28,970 nt of DNA, taken from contig CAZGFQ010000028.1 of assembly GCA_964525185.1 (NCBI GenBank), positions 1 through 28,970 of the forward strand. Reading direction: 5' to 3'. Position 1 is the first letter of the stretch. Every line of letters begins with the position of its first letter. Position numbers and translations under genes: made by a program. Below are positions 7,897 through 15,129 of the stretch, one piece after another. This stretch comes from JABHGY01 sp964525185. GTDB taxonomy: Bacteria > Fidelibacterota > Marinisomatia > Marinisomatales > UBA1611. Under the pieces are notes generated by a model. That model was not told where the DNA came from. It saw only the letters and a list, made by a program, of their open reading frames with translations, and did no database searches.

Positions 7897-8293
7897 ATCA
7901 TTTGAACAAGAAATAACTCAATTAAACCAATTTGAAATACCGTCGATTGATGGTGCATCATTTACGCAGAAATTACATTCTTCAATGGAGATTAAAGCAG
8001 ATTCAAAACGTCAATTGGTTTCTACTTTTTCTGCCAGTTTATTTATTCTTTTTCTTGGTGTTGTTACTTTTTATCAATTGGATTCAACCATGGGGTATGA
8101 AACGTATTATACCGAGATAGAATCCACATATTTTGATATGGATTTATGGGAAAATGATTCCGAAGAATTGGTTCAAGAAAATGATGATTATTACGACCAT
8201 TTGGCTGTTTTATTATTAGAAGAAGACACTATATGGGATTCCATAGAATTTTTAGATGAAATGAATTATTCAACAAACATAAAGGACATATAA
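7889..8293 (+). CDS. putative anti-sigma factor (single TM)
   Basis: 134 residues. A soluble N-terminal part of ~40 residues is followed by one transmembrane helix (about 43-63, rich in Phe/Leu/Val) and a very acidic C-terminal part (many Asp/Glu/Tyr) that would be periplasmic. There is no zinc-binding anti-sigma (HxxxCxxC) motif, so family membership rests on position and topology: it overlaps the ECF sigma gene by eight bases and the next gene by one (TAATG). It is the expected membrane anchor that holds the sigma factor until a periplasmic signal arrives. No sequence homology is claimed. Confidence 0.6.
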   Translation: MDKSFEQEITQLNQFEIPSIDGASFTQKLHSSMEIKADSKRQLVSTFSASLFILFLGVVTFYQLDSTMGYETYYTEIESTYFDMDLWENDSEELVQENDDYYDHLAVLLLEEDTIWDSIEFLDEMNYSTNIKDI

Positions 8294-8808
8294 TGAAAAA
8301 AACAATCCTTATTCTTGGTTTGGCTGTTGTATTAGGGTCGTCCCTAATGGCGCAGCCCAAAATGGGTATGCCTGGCAAAGGTGGCCCCAAATTAGGAAAA
8401 GAAAAACGAGAAATGATGATGATGTTTCGACTGACGGAAGAATTGGATTTAACCACCAAACAAGGTGAAACATTCTTTCCTCGTTACCGTGAACATCGAG
8501 AATCGCTTAATGCCATCCGAAAAGAAATAAAAGCAGTGGGTGAACCTATGAAAGCGAAGCTGGACAATAAAGATGATATTGATAAAGGTGACATTAAAAA
8601 AGCTGTTAACCAAATCAATGAACTCAAAAAGAAACAAGCGGATATTGAATCAGAATTCATTTTAAAAATGGATGATATTCTTTCACCAGAACAACAGGTC
8701 AAATTGGCCTTTTTTAAACATAAGATGGTGAAAGATATTAAAAAAGAAATGAAAGGCCGTAGCAGTATGGGTAGTATGCGCCGGAACATGAAAAAAAACC
8801 GCTGGTAA
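8293..8808 (+). CDS. Spy/CpxP/CnrX-like Met-rich periplasmic protein
   Basis: 171 residues with a clear signal peptide (MKKTILILGLAVVLGSSLMA, cleaved before QPK). The mature part is almost wholly helical and charged, with an LTTKQGETFFPRYREHRE segment and a later ILSPEQQVKLAFFKHKM segment, the doubled LTxxQ-like layout of the Spy/CpxP/ZraP/CnrX group. It is unusually Met-rich near both ends (GMPGKGG, REMMMMFRL, SMGSMRRNM), which could bind copper or another soft metal. Co-transcribed with an ECF sigma factor and a putative anti-sigma factor, it may sense metal or misfolded protein in the periplasm, as CnrX does for CnrYH. The function is inferred from fold type and context. Confidence 0.72.
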   Translation: MKKTILILGLAVVLGSSLMAQPKMGMPGKGGPKLGKEKREMMMMFRLTEELDLTTKQGETFFPRYREHRESLNAIRKEIKAVGEPMKAKLDNKDDIDKGDIKKAVNQINELKKKQADIESEFILKMDDILSPEQQVKLAFFKHKMVKDIKKEMKGRSSMGSMRRNMKKNRW

Positions 8809-8838
8809 TAACTCAATCTATAATAAAAGGAGAATAAC

Positions 8839-9834
8839 ATGAATAAACTAAAATTAATCTTTCTTTCACTGTTGGTATTTTCAATTGGATGTGAAAGTAT
8901 AGAAGATCAAAATATCGCTGCCATTGAAGCAGAATTACTTCAAGTACTTGATCGAGATGATGCATTAGGGATAGATGGATTGGACGATCAAAATGCCATG
9001 GAAAGTGATTATGATGAAGGAATGGAACTGGATGGTGGCTTAGCTAAAATGGCAATTGACACTCTTTGGCCCGGTGGCGAATATCGTATTCGTCTTGGAC
9101 GTCGTATTTTAGATCATAACCGTGAAGTAGAATTTGTCATAGAAGGGGATACAGCCATTGGTCATATTTCTTTTTCTGTTGATGGAGAATTTAGAATTCT
9201 AGCTATCGATACATCGACACATGAAGTTGCAGATTCTGTTGTAAAACCATTTACATCCGTTTTTAGCCGTAAAGTCAGATTTGTACAGCATGAAACACCA
9301 AACAATCCTGATAGTAGTGCTTGGAGAATTGATGCATTTACAATGGGAATGGGTGGAGCTGGTAGCAAAGTATCCATTTCATCTATGAATATTTATGGTG
9401 TTGATTTTCAAAATGATTGGGAAACAGGAGAATTATTATATTCATTTAATGCAGATGAAGCTGGCGATTTATTTTTGAGCCGTGAAGAATTACCTACATT
9501 TTTCTTTAGACAGCCAATCGTATTGGAAGTGGAAGTAGAAAATCTGGGACCTGAATTTCCACAGGGAAGCAGTGAATGGACTCATTTCCATTATGCTCGT
9601 AACCGTTGGATGAAAGGTCGACGTCATTTGAATGATGCAGGTAGATATCCTGATGTGACAGAAAATGATAATACATTTTCAACTATTTGGCGTGTACATG
9701 GACCTGGCTGGGGACATAACCACCGCATTTTCCGTGGATTTTTTGATGTCCTAGACATGTCATCCGTATTTGTAGAAGATGAAGATGTTCATACAGCTGT
9801 TTGGTGGCTTCCGTATAGAGTGAGTCGCCCATAA
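8839..9834 (+). CDS. lipoprotein of unknown function
   Basis: 331 residues. Lipobox FSIGC with Cys18; AGGAG ribosome-binding site at 8829-8833. Residues ~19-65 form a strongly acidic linker (repeated Asp/Glu/Leu). The remainder is beta-rich, with aromatic and His-containing stretches towards the end (WTHFHYARNRWMKGRRH, then GPGWGHNHRIFRGFF). I do not recognise the family. It follows the Spy-like gene by 30 bases and ends before a strong terminator, so it is probably the last gene of the sigma-factor operon. The His/Trp-rich end could bind a metal, but that is speculation. Confidence 0.65.
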   Translation: MNKLKLIFLSLLVFSIGCESIEDQNIAAIEAELLQVLDRDDALGIDGLDDQNAMESDYDEGMELDGGLAKMAIDTLWPGGEYRIRLGRRILDHNREVEFVIEGDTAIGHISFSVDGEFRILAIDTSTHEVADSVVKPFTSVFSRKVRFVQHETPNNPDSSAWRIDAFTMGMGGAGSKVSISSMNIYGVDFQNDWETGELLYSFNADEAGDLFLSREELPTFFFRQPIVLEVEVENLGPEFPQGSSEWTHFHYARNRWMKGRRHLNDAGRYPDVTENDNTFSTIWRVHGPGWGHNHRIFRGFFDVLDMSSVFVEDEDVHTAVWWLPYRVSRP

Positions 9835-9867
9835 AGAGAATTACTGTATAATAACAGTTCCTTGTAT

Positions 9868-9914
9868 AAAGCCCCGTTTCTCGTTTAAATAATTAAGAGA
9901 CGGGGCTTTTTTTT
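9868..9914 (+). terminator. rho-independent terminator of the sigma-factor operon
   Basis: AAAGCCCCGT-TT-CTC pairs with GAGACGGGGCTTT (two-base bulge) around a ~14-base AT loop, followed by an eight-base T-run that includes the stem end. It lies 33 bases after the lipoprotein stop and before serC. Confidence 0.88.
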
Positions 9915-9944
9915 ATAAATCTTCGGGAATAAGTTTAAAACATT

Positions 9945-11030
9945 ATGAAGCAAAAAGTATATCAATTCAGTGCCGGCCCAAGTGTATTATCGGAATCTGT
10001 TTTAAAAGATGTATCACACGCAGCGATCGATTATCAATCTTCCGGATTAAGTATTATGGAAATGAGTCATCGGTCTGTGCCAATCGTTGAATTATTTAAC
10101 GATACAACAGCCCGAGTTAAATCATTATTGAATGTCCCCGACCATTACAGTGTATTATGGGTGCAAGGTGGCGCATCTCTACAATTTACCATGATTCCCA
10201 TGAATCTGTTAAATGATGGCGAAACAGCCGATTATGCGGATACAGGCGCTTGGTCGTATAAAGCTATTTTAGAAGCCAATCACTTTGGAAATGTAAATGT
10301 CGTTTGTTCATCGCGCAATTCTACATATAATTTCATCCCTAAAGATTTCAATCAAAATAATGATTCAACATATTTTCATATCACTAGTAATAACACAATA
10401 TATGGTACGCAATATAAAGTAATTCCGAAAGTAAATAACGCTGATGGATATATAGTGGCAGATATGTCTTCTGATATTTTTAGTCGAAAAATTGATGTGT
10501 CTAATTTTGGACTCATTTATGCAGGTGCCCAAAAAAATATGGGGCCAGCTGGTGTTACAATGGTTATAATTCGAAATGATATTTTAGGGAAAATAAATCG
10601 ATCTATTCCAACCTATCTGGATTACCAAACACATATAGAAAAACAATCCTTGTTCAATACACCGCCTGTTTTGGCCGTTTATGCTGTAAATCGTACTTTA
10701 GATTGGCTACAACATTTAGGTGGAGTAGAAGCCATTGAATCTATCAATGAGAAAAAAGCCATAATATTGTATAATGAAATTGAAAGAAATACTCTTTTTA
10801 AAAGTCCAGTTAATAAAGAAGATCGATCTATGATGAATATTCCTTTTGTTTTTACAGAAGATAGGGATGAAGCAGACTTTTTATCTTTTTGTGAAAATCG
10901 TGGACTCATGACCTTAAAAGGTCATCGATCTGTAGGCGGATTTCGGGCATCTATTTATAATGCCATGCCTATTGAAGGGGTGGAATCGCTCGTAACTGCC
11001 ATGAAGGAATACGAATTGATTAACGGATAA
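9945..11030 (+). CDS. serC: phosphoserine aminotransferase
   Basis: 361 residues, the full length of the class-V aminotransferase SerC. It converts 3-phosphohydroxypyruvate and glutamate to phosphoserine in serine synthesis, and the matching 4-carbon step of pyridoxal phosphate synthesis in many bacteria; cytoplasmic. Diagnostic parts are QFSAGPSVL at the start, SHRS (41-44), the phosphate-binding QGGASLQF (74-81), and the PLP-lysine Lys197 in YAGAQKNMGPAG. The C-terminal GHRSVGGFRASIYNAMP is the substrate-binding arginine segment. serA and serB are not next to it. Its 3' end overlaps the converging msrA by 11 bases, so neither gene has room for its own terminator there. Confidence 0.96.
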   Translation: MKQKVYQFSAGPSVLSESVLKDVSHAAIDYQSSGLSIMEMSHRSVPIVELFNDTTARVKSLLNVPDHYSVLWVQGGASLQFTMIPMNLLNDGETADYADTGAWSYKAILEANHFGNVNVVCSSRNSTYNFIPKDFNQNNDSTYFHITSNNTIYGTQYKVIPKVNNADGYIVADMSSDIFSRKIDVSNFGLIYAGAQKNMGPAGVTMVIIRNDILGKINRSIPTYLDYQTHIEKQSLFNTPPVLAVYAVNRTLDWLQHLGGVEAIESINEKKAIILYNEIERNTLFKSPVNKEDRSMMNIPFVFTEDRDEADFLSFCENRGLMTLKGHRSVGGFRASIYNAMPIEGVESLVTAMKEYELING

Positions 11031-11616
11031 CGCCCTTTTTAGAGAGTATATCCAATTTAGGTTTTATCACATATTGGCAATAGCCTTGGGATGAATTTAT
11101 TTCATAATAATTATCATGATAATCTTCAGCAGGATAGAAGATATCCAATGCTTCTACAGCGGTAACGATTGGACTATCGAAATAGCCGGATGCATTCGTA
11201 TTTTTAATTGATTTCTCCGCTACGTTTTTTTGAGCATCATTATGATATAAAATAATAGAGCGATATTGAGTTCCCACATCTGCACCTTGCCGATTTAATG
11301 TAGTTGGATCATGGGCTTGCCAGAATACATTTAATAATTGATTGAAAGTTACTTGAGTTGGATCAAATTCAATTCGGGCCACTTCAGCATGACCGGTTTC
11401 CCCTGTACAAACTTCTGTGTATGTAGGATGTTGCGTGTGTCCCGCAGCATATCCAGGCTTTACACTAATAACTCCATCGACACGTTGGAATACAGCTTCT
11501 ACACACCAAAAACAGCCTCCACCAAATGTAGCTTGATCTATTTGATTCATATTAATTCCTTTCAATGGAGTCCAAACAAATAGGATTCCAAAAATGAGTA
11601 CTATTAATTTCGCCAT
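11020..11616 (-). CDS. msrA: peptide-methionine (S)-S-oxide reductase MsrA, exported form
   Basis: 198 residues. It reduces methionine-S-sulfoxide in oxidised proteins. The catalytic motif GGGCFWC has Cys35 as nucleophile, followed by GYAAG, PTYTEVCTGETGHAE and the HDPTTLNRQGADVGTQYRS block typical of MsrA. A C-terminal YCQYV supplies a likely resolving cysteine. The first ~20 residues form a signal peptide or membrane anchor (LIVLIFGILFVW), pointing to repair of envelope proteins. The ATG at 11616 has a good GGGAGA site. A second in-frame ATG at 11550 (Met23) is preceded by AAAGGA and would give a cytoplasmic form. Confidence 0.94.
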   Translation of the reverse strand: MAKLIVLIFGILFVWTPLKGINMNQIDQATFGGGCFWCVEAVFQRVDGVISVKPGYAAGHTQHPTYTEVCTGETGHAEVARIEFDPTQVTFNQLLNVFWQAHDPTTLNRQGADVGTQYRSIILYHNDAQKNVAEKSIKNTNASGYFDSPIVTAVEALDIFYPAEDYHDNYYEINSSQGYCQYVIKPKLDILSKKGVIR

Positions 11617-11689
11617 GTTTCTCTCCCGATCCTCAATGGAATTTACGCACCAGTTTATGGTTGGAGAATCATAAATATTTATTACTCAA

Positions 11690-11719
11690 TTTCAAAATAC
11701 AATCGTCTTGTATTTGAAA
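11690..11719. repeat. 30 bp inverted repeat between msrA and the cytochrome gene
   Basis: TTTCA-A-AATACAA (11690-11702), TCGTC, TTGTATTTGAAA (11708-11719): twelve paired bases with one bulged A. It is AT-rich and lies in the 203-base region between divergent genes, so an operator is more likely than a terminator. TATAAT hexamers at 11752-11757 and 11786-11791 follow towards the cytochrome gene. Confidence 0.55.
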
Positions 11720-11819
11720 AAGTAACATAAGAAGATAAAAGCATCTTGTTATATAATATGCATCCTATTTAACTTCTTTATAGGATATAATAGTCTTAAA
11801 TAAAAAAAGGAACAGTGTC

Positions 11820-13349
11820 ATGAAAAAAACGATAACAATATTCGCTTGCTTAATGAGTTTTGTCTTTTCGCAAGAATATGTAGGGTCAACTAATTGTCAG
11901 ATGTGTCATGCTGACCATTATACGAATTGGGCAGGTTCTGGTCATCCATTCAAAGCGAATGTACAATCTTTAGGATGGAATATTCTGGGAGTTGCGGACG
12001 ATGGTGGTCCCCAATTTCCAAATTTTGTCGAAAATTATAGAGATACGTGGATGGACACTTTAGGAGCGTCATGGATCAACGATATTTCAGGTGTAATAGG
12101 TGGATTTGGTTGGAAAGCCCGGTTTATTGATAATACAGGAAAAATTGTTGGAACAGCTAATAGTATTATTAATCAAGGATTAGGCCATAATCAAATGAAT
12201 TTCTTCGAAGGAGAAGAGTGGGGGTGGAAAGACTACCATGCTTCTGATGATAAAACATATAATTATGGATGTTTTAGATGTCATACCACTGCTCCCATAA
12301 CAGACGGAACATGGCTTGAAGGTGTTGATGGGTTGGGCTCCTTTGCTGAAGATGGAGTAGGTTGTGAAGCGTGTCATGGACCAGGAAGTGACCATATAGG
12401 CGCACCTTCAGCATCTAATATTGATTTAGTTTACGAGTTTGATATCAATGATGGAAATGGTCTCATATTAGCTGATGGAACATCTGATTTGGCAGATCCA
12501 AATGGAAATCGTGTAAATAATTTATGTGGTACTTGCCATAATCGTGGTTTTGATGCACCCATCGAAGCAAAGGGGGGATATATTAAACATCATGAACCTT
12601 GGGAAGAATCCTTAACATGGGATGGTCATAGTTTTATGCAATGTACACAATGCCACGAACCTCATAAACGTGTTATTTGGGATGGTGATGGTGTTGAAGA
12701 TAATTGTTCGTCATGTCATAATGATCATGCGAATAATTTGAATCATACTGGCGAAGCAACGTGCATTGATTGTCATATGCCATATGCTGGCAAATCTGCT
12801 GTTGCTCGGGGTGAAAGCGGTTATAAAGGTGACATTCGATCACATTTGTTTAAAATCACTGTAAATGGAGAATCTATGTTTACCGAAGATGGATCATATG
12901 TGAGGAATGATGAAACTCGACCTGCATCTCTTGATCTTGGTTTCTCTTGTCTCGGATGCCATAATGATGATCCGAATGACAATATTCCAGATAAAACAAT
13001 GGAAGAAGCCGTTGCATCAGCCGCAAATATGCATGGAACAGCTTCGACGGATCCATACAATCCTGTTGCAAGCCAATATCGCCTTAAGCAGAATTATCCA
13101 AATCCATTTAATCCAGTAACACATATTGAGTTTACTGTGCCACGGGAATCAATTGTTGAATTAGTGATTTATGATATTTCAGGAAATCATATTTCTACAT
13201 TAGCTCAACAATCCTATTCCAGTGGTAATCATGTTATGACTTGGAATGGTTTAAAAGCCAATGGCTCTATAGCACCTGCTGGTGTCTATTTTGCTCATTT
13301 GAGCACAGACGTATTTCAACAAAGTATTAAAATGGTTCTAATGAAATAG
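11820..13349 (+). CDS. secreted octaheme cytochrome c with type IX sorting domain
   Basis: 509 residues. A signal peptide (residues 1-17) precedes eight CxxCH haem-binding motifs, in order CQMCH (26-30), CFRCH, CEACH, CGTCH, CTQCH, CSSCH, CIDCH, CLGCH. The early part (TNCQMCHADHYTNWAGSGHP) is like cytochrome c554-type multihaem proteins. From residue ~418 a C-terminal sorting domain begins with NYPNPFNPVTHIEF and ends in IKMVLMK, the signal for transport across the outer membrane by type IX secretion. It should therefore sit at or outside the cell surface and pass electrons to or from an outside partner. The substrate is unknown; several extra His residues could ligate the haems. AAGGAAC precedes the start and a perfect hairpin follows the stop. 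Confidence 0.9.
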   Translation: MKKTITIFACLMSFVFSQEYVGSTNCQMCHADHYTNWAGSGHPFKANVQSLGWNILGVADDGGPQFPNFVENYRDTWMDTLGASWINDISGVIGGFGWKARFIDNTGKIVGTANSIINQGLGHNQMNFFEGEEWGWKDYHASDDKTYNYGCFRCHTTAPITDGTWLEGVDGLGSFAEDGVGCEACHGPGSDHIGAPSASNIDLVYEFDINDGNGLILADGTSDLADPNGNRVNNLCGTCHNRGFDAPIEAKGGYIKHHEPWEESLTWDGHSFMQCTQCHEPHKRVIWDGDGVEDNCSSCHNDHANNLNHTGEATCIDCHMPYAGKSAVARGESGYKGDIRSHLFKITVNGESMFTEDGSYVRNDETRPASLDLGFSCLGCHNDDPNDNIPDKTMEEAVASAANMHGTASTDPYNPVASQYRLKQNYPNPFNPVTHIEFTVPRESIVELVIYDISGNHISTLAQQSYSSGNHVMTWNGLKANGSIAPAGVYFAHLSTDVFQQSIKMVLMK

Positions 13350-13366
13350 ACCGATTAATCGGAGCG

Positions 13367-13397
13367 AAAAGGGGAAGCAATTGCTTCCCCTTTTTTG
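13367..13397 (+). terminator. rho-independent terminator after the octaheme cytochrome
   Basis: AAAAGGGGAAGCAA directly followed by TTGCTTCCCCTTTT, a perfect 14+14 palindrome (13367-13394), then further T residues. It can form a hairpin with a CAATTG turn and works on paper in either direction. Confidence 0.9.
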
Positions 13398-13470
13398 TTT
13401 ATAAACTATTTTCTACTCTTATTAGATTAAACCACATTTTAAATTTCATTTTGCTCAAAAAGGAATACTC

Positions 13471-14541
13471 ATGTTAAAACGCATTTTAATAAGTATATTA
13501 GTCTTATTTGGAATTCTTGTTCTTTATTTACTGTCTTGGCCAACTGGCATTGATCCTGTCGCTTGGACACCAGAAAAAGCACCTAAATTAACGGGTATTT
13601 TTGTATCCAATGATTTGTTATCTTCCGCCAACATTATGGGCAAAGGGTTGGGCGTAGGCCCAGAAGATGTGGATGTGGACGATCAAGGTCGAATTTATGC
13701 GCCTTATGAAGGTGGAAAAATCTTTCGTTTTGACGCTGATGGATCCAATGGACAAGAATTTGTGGATACAAAAGGCCGGCCACTCGGTTTGGAATTTGAT
13801 GCTAATGGTAACTTAATTATTTGTGATGCTTTTAAAGGATTACTTTCTGCATCTCCTGATGGACAATTGACAACTCTTGTAACTGAAGTAGATGGCATTA
13901 AACTCAAGTTTACGGATGATGTTGATATTGCAAAAAATGGCATGATTTATTTTTCTGATGCATCGGTCAAATTTGGTCAACGTCAATATAGACATGATTT
14001 ATTAGAGCATCGCCCAAATGGTCGCGTTATTGTATATAATCCCTTTACAGAGGAAGCGAAAACAATAAAAGATAATATGTATTTTGCAAATGGGGTTGCT
14101 GTTAGTCCGGATCAATCGTATATATTAGTCAATGAAACGGGAGCTTATAAAATTACCAAAATATGGATTACGGGAGACAAGTTTGGACAGTCCGAATCAT
14201 TTATGGAAAATCTTCCTGGAATTCCCGATGGAATTTCATCGAATGGAAAGGGTATATTTTGGGTAGCATTCCCTTCAAAGAGAAAAGAACTTTTAGATAA
14301 TCTTGCGCCAAAACCATTTGTACGCAAACTTATTATGCGATTACCAGAATCCTTACAACCTGCACCTGAAAGATATGGATTCGTCATTGGTGTTGATGAA
14401 GAAGGAAATGTGATTCATAATTTGCATGATCCTTCTCCAGAATCGTATTCACCCATTACCAGCATAGAATCGCATGAAGGGTATTTATATTTAGGTAGTT
14501 TAACCTATAACGGATTTGCCCGAATGCCGGAACCAAACTAA
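13471..14541 (+). CDS. membrane-anchored strictosidine-synthase-like / SMP-30 beta-propeller
   Basis: 356 residues. One N-terminal transmembrane helix (about 4-24) is followed by a six-bladed propeller domain with repeated blades: PEDVDVDDQGRIYAP (~67-81), LGLEFDANGNLIICD, then FTDDVDIAKNGMIYFSDAS, then FANGVAVSPDQSYILVNE, then IPDGISSNGKGIFWVAF. These are the calcium-propeller motifs of the strictosidine-synthase-like/APMAP and SMP-30/gluconolactonase group, whose bacterial members are lactonases or esterases of mostly unknown substrate. The catalytic domain would face the periplasm. AAGGAA precedes the ATG. It converges with the following minus-strand gene with one base between stop codons. 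Confidence 0.82.
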   Translation: MLKRILISILVLFGILVLYLLSWPTGIDPVAWTPEKAPKLTGIFVSNDLLSSANIMGKGLGVGPEDVDVDDQGRIYAPYEGGKIFRFDADGSNGQEFVDTKGRPLGLEFDANGNLIICDAFKGLLSASPDGQLTTLVTEVDGIKLKFTDDVDIAKNGMIYFSDASVKFGQRQYRHDLLEHRPNGRVIVYNPFTEEAKTIKDNMYFANGVAVSPDQSYILVNETGAYKITKIWITGDKFGQSESFMENLPGIPDGISSNGKGIFWVAFPSKRKELLDNLAPKPFVRKLIMRLPESLQPAPERYGFVIGVDEEGNVIHNLHDPSPESYSPITSIESHEGYLYLGSLTYNGFARMPEPN

Positions 14542-14542
14542 T

Positions 14543-14896
14543 TCAATCAAATAAAGGTTCTTTTCTAAGTCCATCCCAATAATGAAATAGAGTATAGATC
14601 GGATGTTTAAATAACATTCTTGGGCCTGCAAATCGCATTACCTTTTTTATGTCATGTCGCATATCATTTTTATAGCAATGAACAGTGCAATTGACACATG
14701 TTGTTTTTCCGTGGCCAAAGGGGCAACGAATGAGTCGTTTCTCCGCATAATCAGATAATGTTTTACATTCATTACACACTGTATCATCAGTGCTATGATG
14801 ATAATTACAATATATCTTTATCATAGCATCCACCGTATTTTTTTCCCGGATTGTTCTGGGATGTGTTAATGACTTTTCTATATCTAAGGTTGCCAT
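14543..14896 (-). CDS. ygbA: YgbA / nitrous-oxide-stimulated-promoter family protein
   Basis: 117 residues, the same size as E. coli YgbA. It has the family signature of conserved cysteines and basic residues: IYCNYHH (Cys30), CNEC (41-44), RLIRCPFG (Cys58), CVNCTVHCY (67-74), then MRFAGPRMLFKHP. In E. coli, ygbA is controlled by NsrR and linked to nitrosative stress, but the biochemical role is not settled. The seven cysteines suggest metal or Fe-S binding (inference). The gene stands alone between a converging propeller gene and the end of the sulfur cluster. No NsrR-like site was identified. Confidence 0.82.
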   Translation of the reverse strand: MATLDIEKSLTHPRTIREKNTVDAMIKIYCNYHHSTDDTVCNECKTLSDYAEKRLIRCPFGHGKTTCVNCTVHCYKNDMRHDIKKVMRFAGPRMLFKHPIYTLFHYWDGLRKEPLFD

Positions 14897-15021
14897 AAGG
14901 GGCGATTTTACAAAAAAGTATTCATGTGATAAAGTTTAAAGAATGGCCCAAAAGTAGGAAATTTTGTAAAAATTCCTGGAATGGATATTATATATTTATA
15001 TTATAAATTGGTTTGAGCACA

Positions 15022-15118
15022 TCATCAAGCCCAGGGTGACAGTAAGGTACTATTCGTCTAAGCTTGATGAACTATTTCAGGGTAACGAGCCCATACCTTA
15101 GGCTTTTGAACTTGATGA
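15022..15118. repeat. TCATCAAG inverted and direct repeats downstream of the sulfur cluster
   Basis: TCATCAAGC (15022-15030) pairs with GCTTGATGA (15062-15070), and CTTGATGA recurs at 15111-15118. CAGGGTGAC (15032-15040) and CAGGGTAAC (15078-15086) repeat in direct orientation. The hairpins could slow transcription leaving the minus-strand operon, but no T-run marks a clear terminator. Confidence 0.4.
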
Positions 15119-15129
15119 TTCTTTTCGAG

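Noticed and set aside
8484..8840. 118-residue minus-strand frame opposite the Spy-like gene
   Set aside because: Antisense shadow; Phe/Ser/Leu-rich composition reflects the Lys/Glu-rich real gene.
9436..9490. EF-hand-like stretch (NADEAGDLFLSREEL) in the unknown lipoprotein
   Set aside because: The spacing does not put the bidentate Glu at loop position 12, and there is no second copy.
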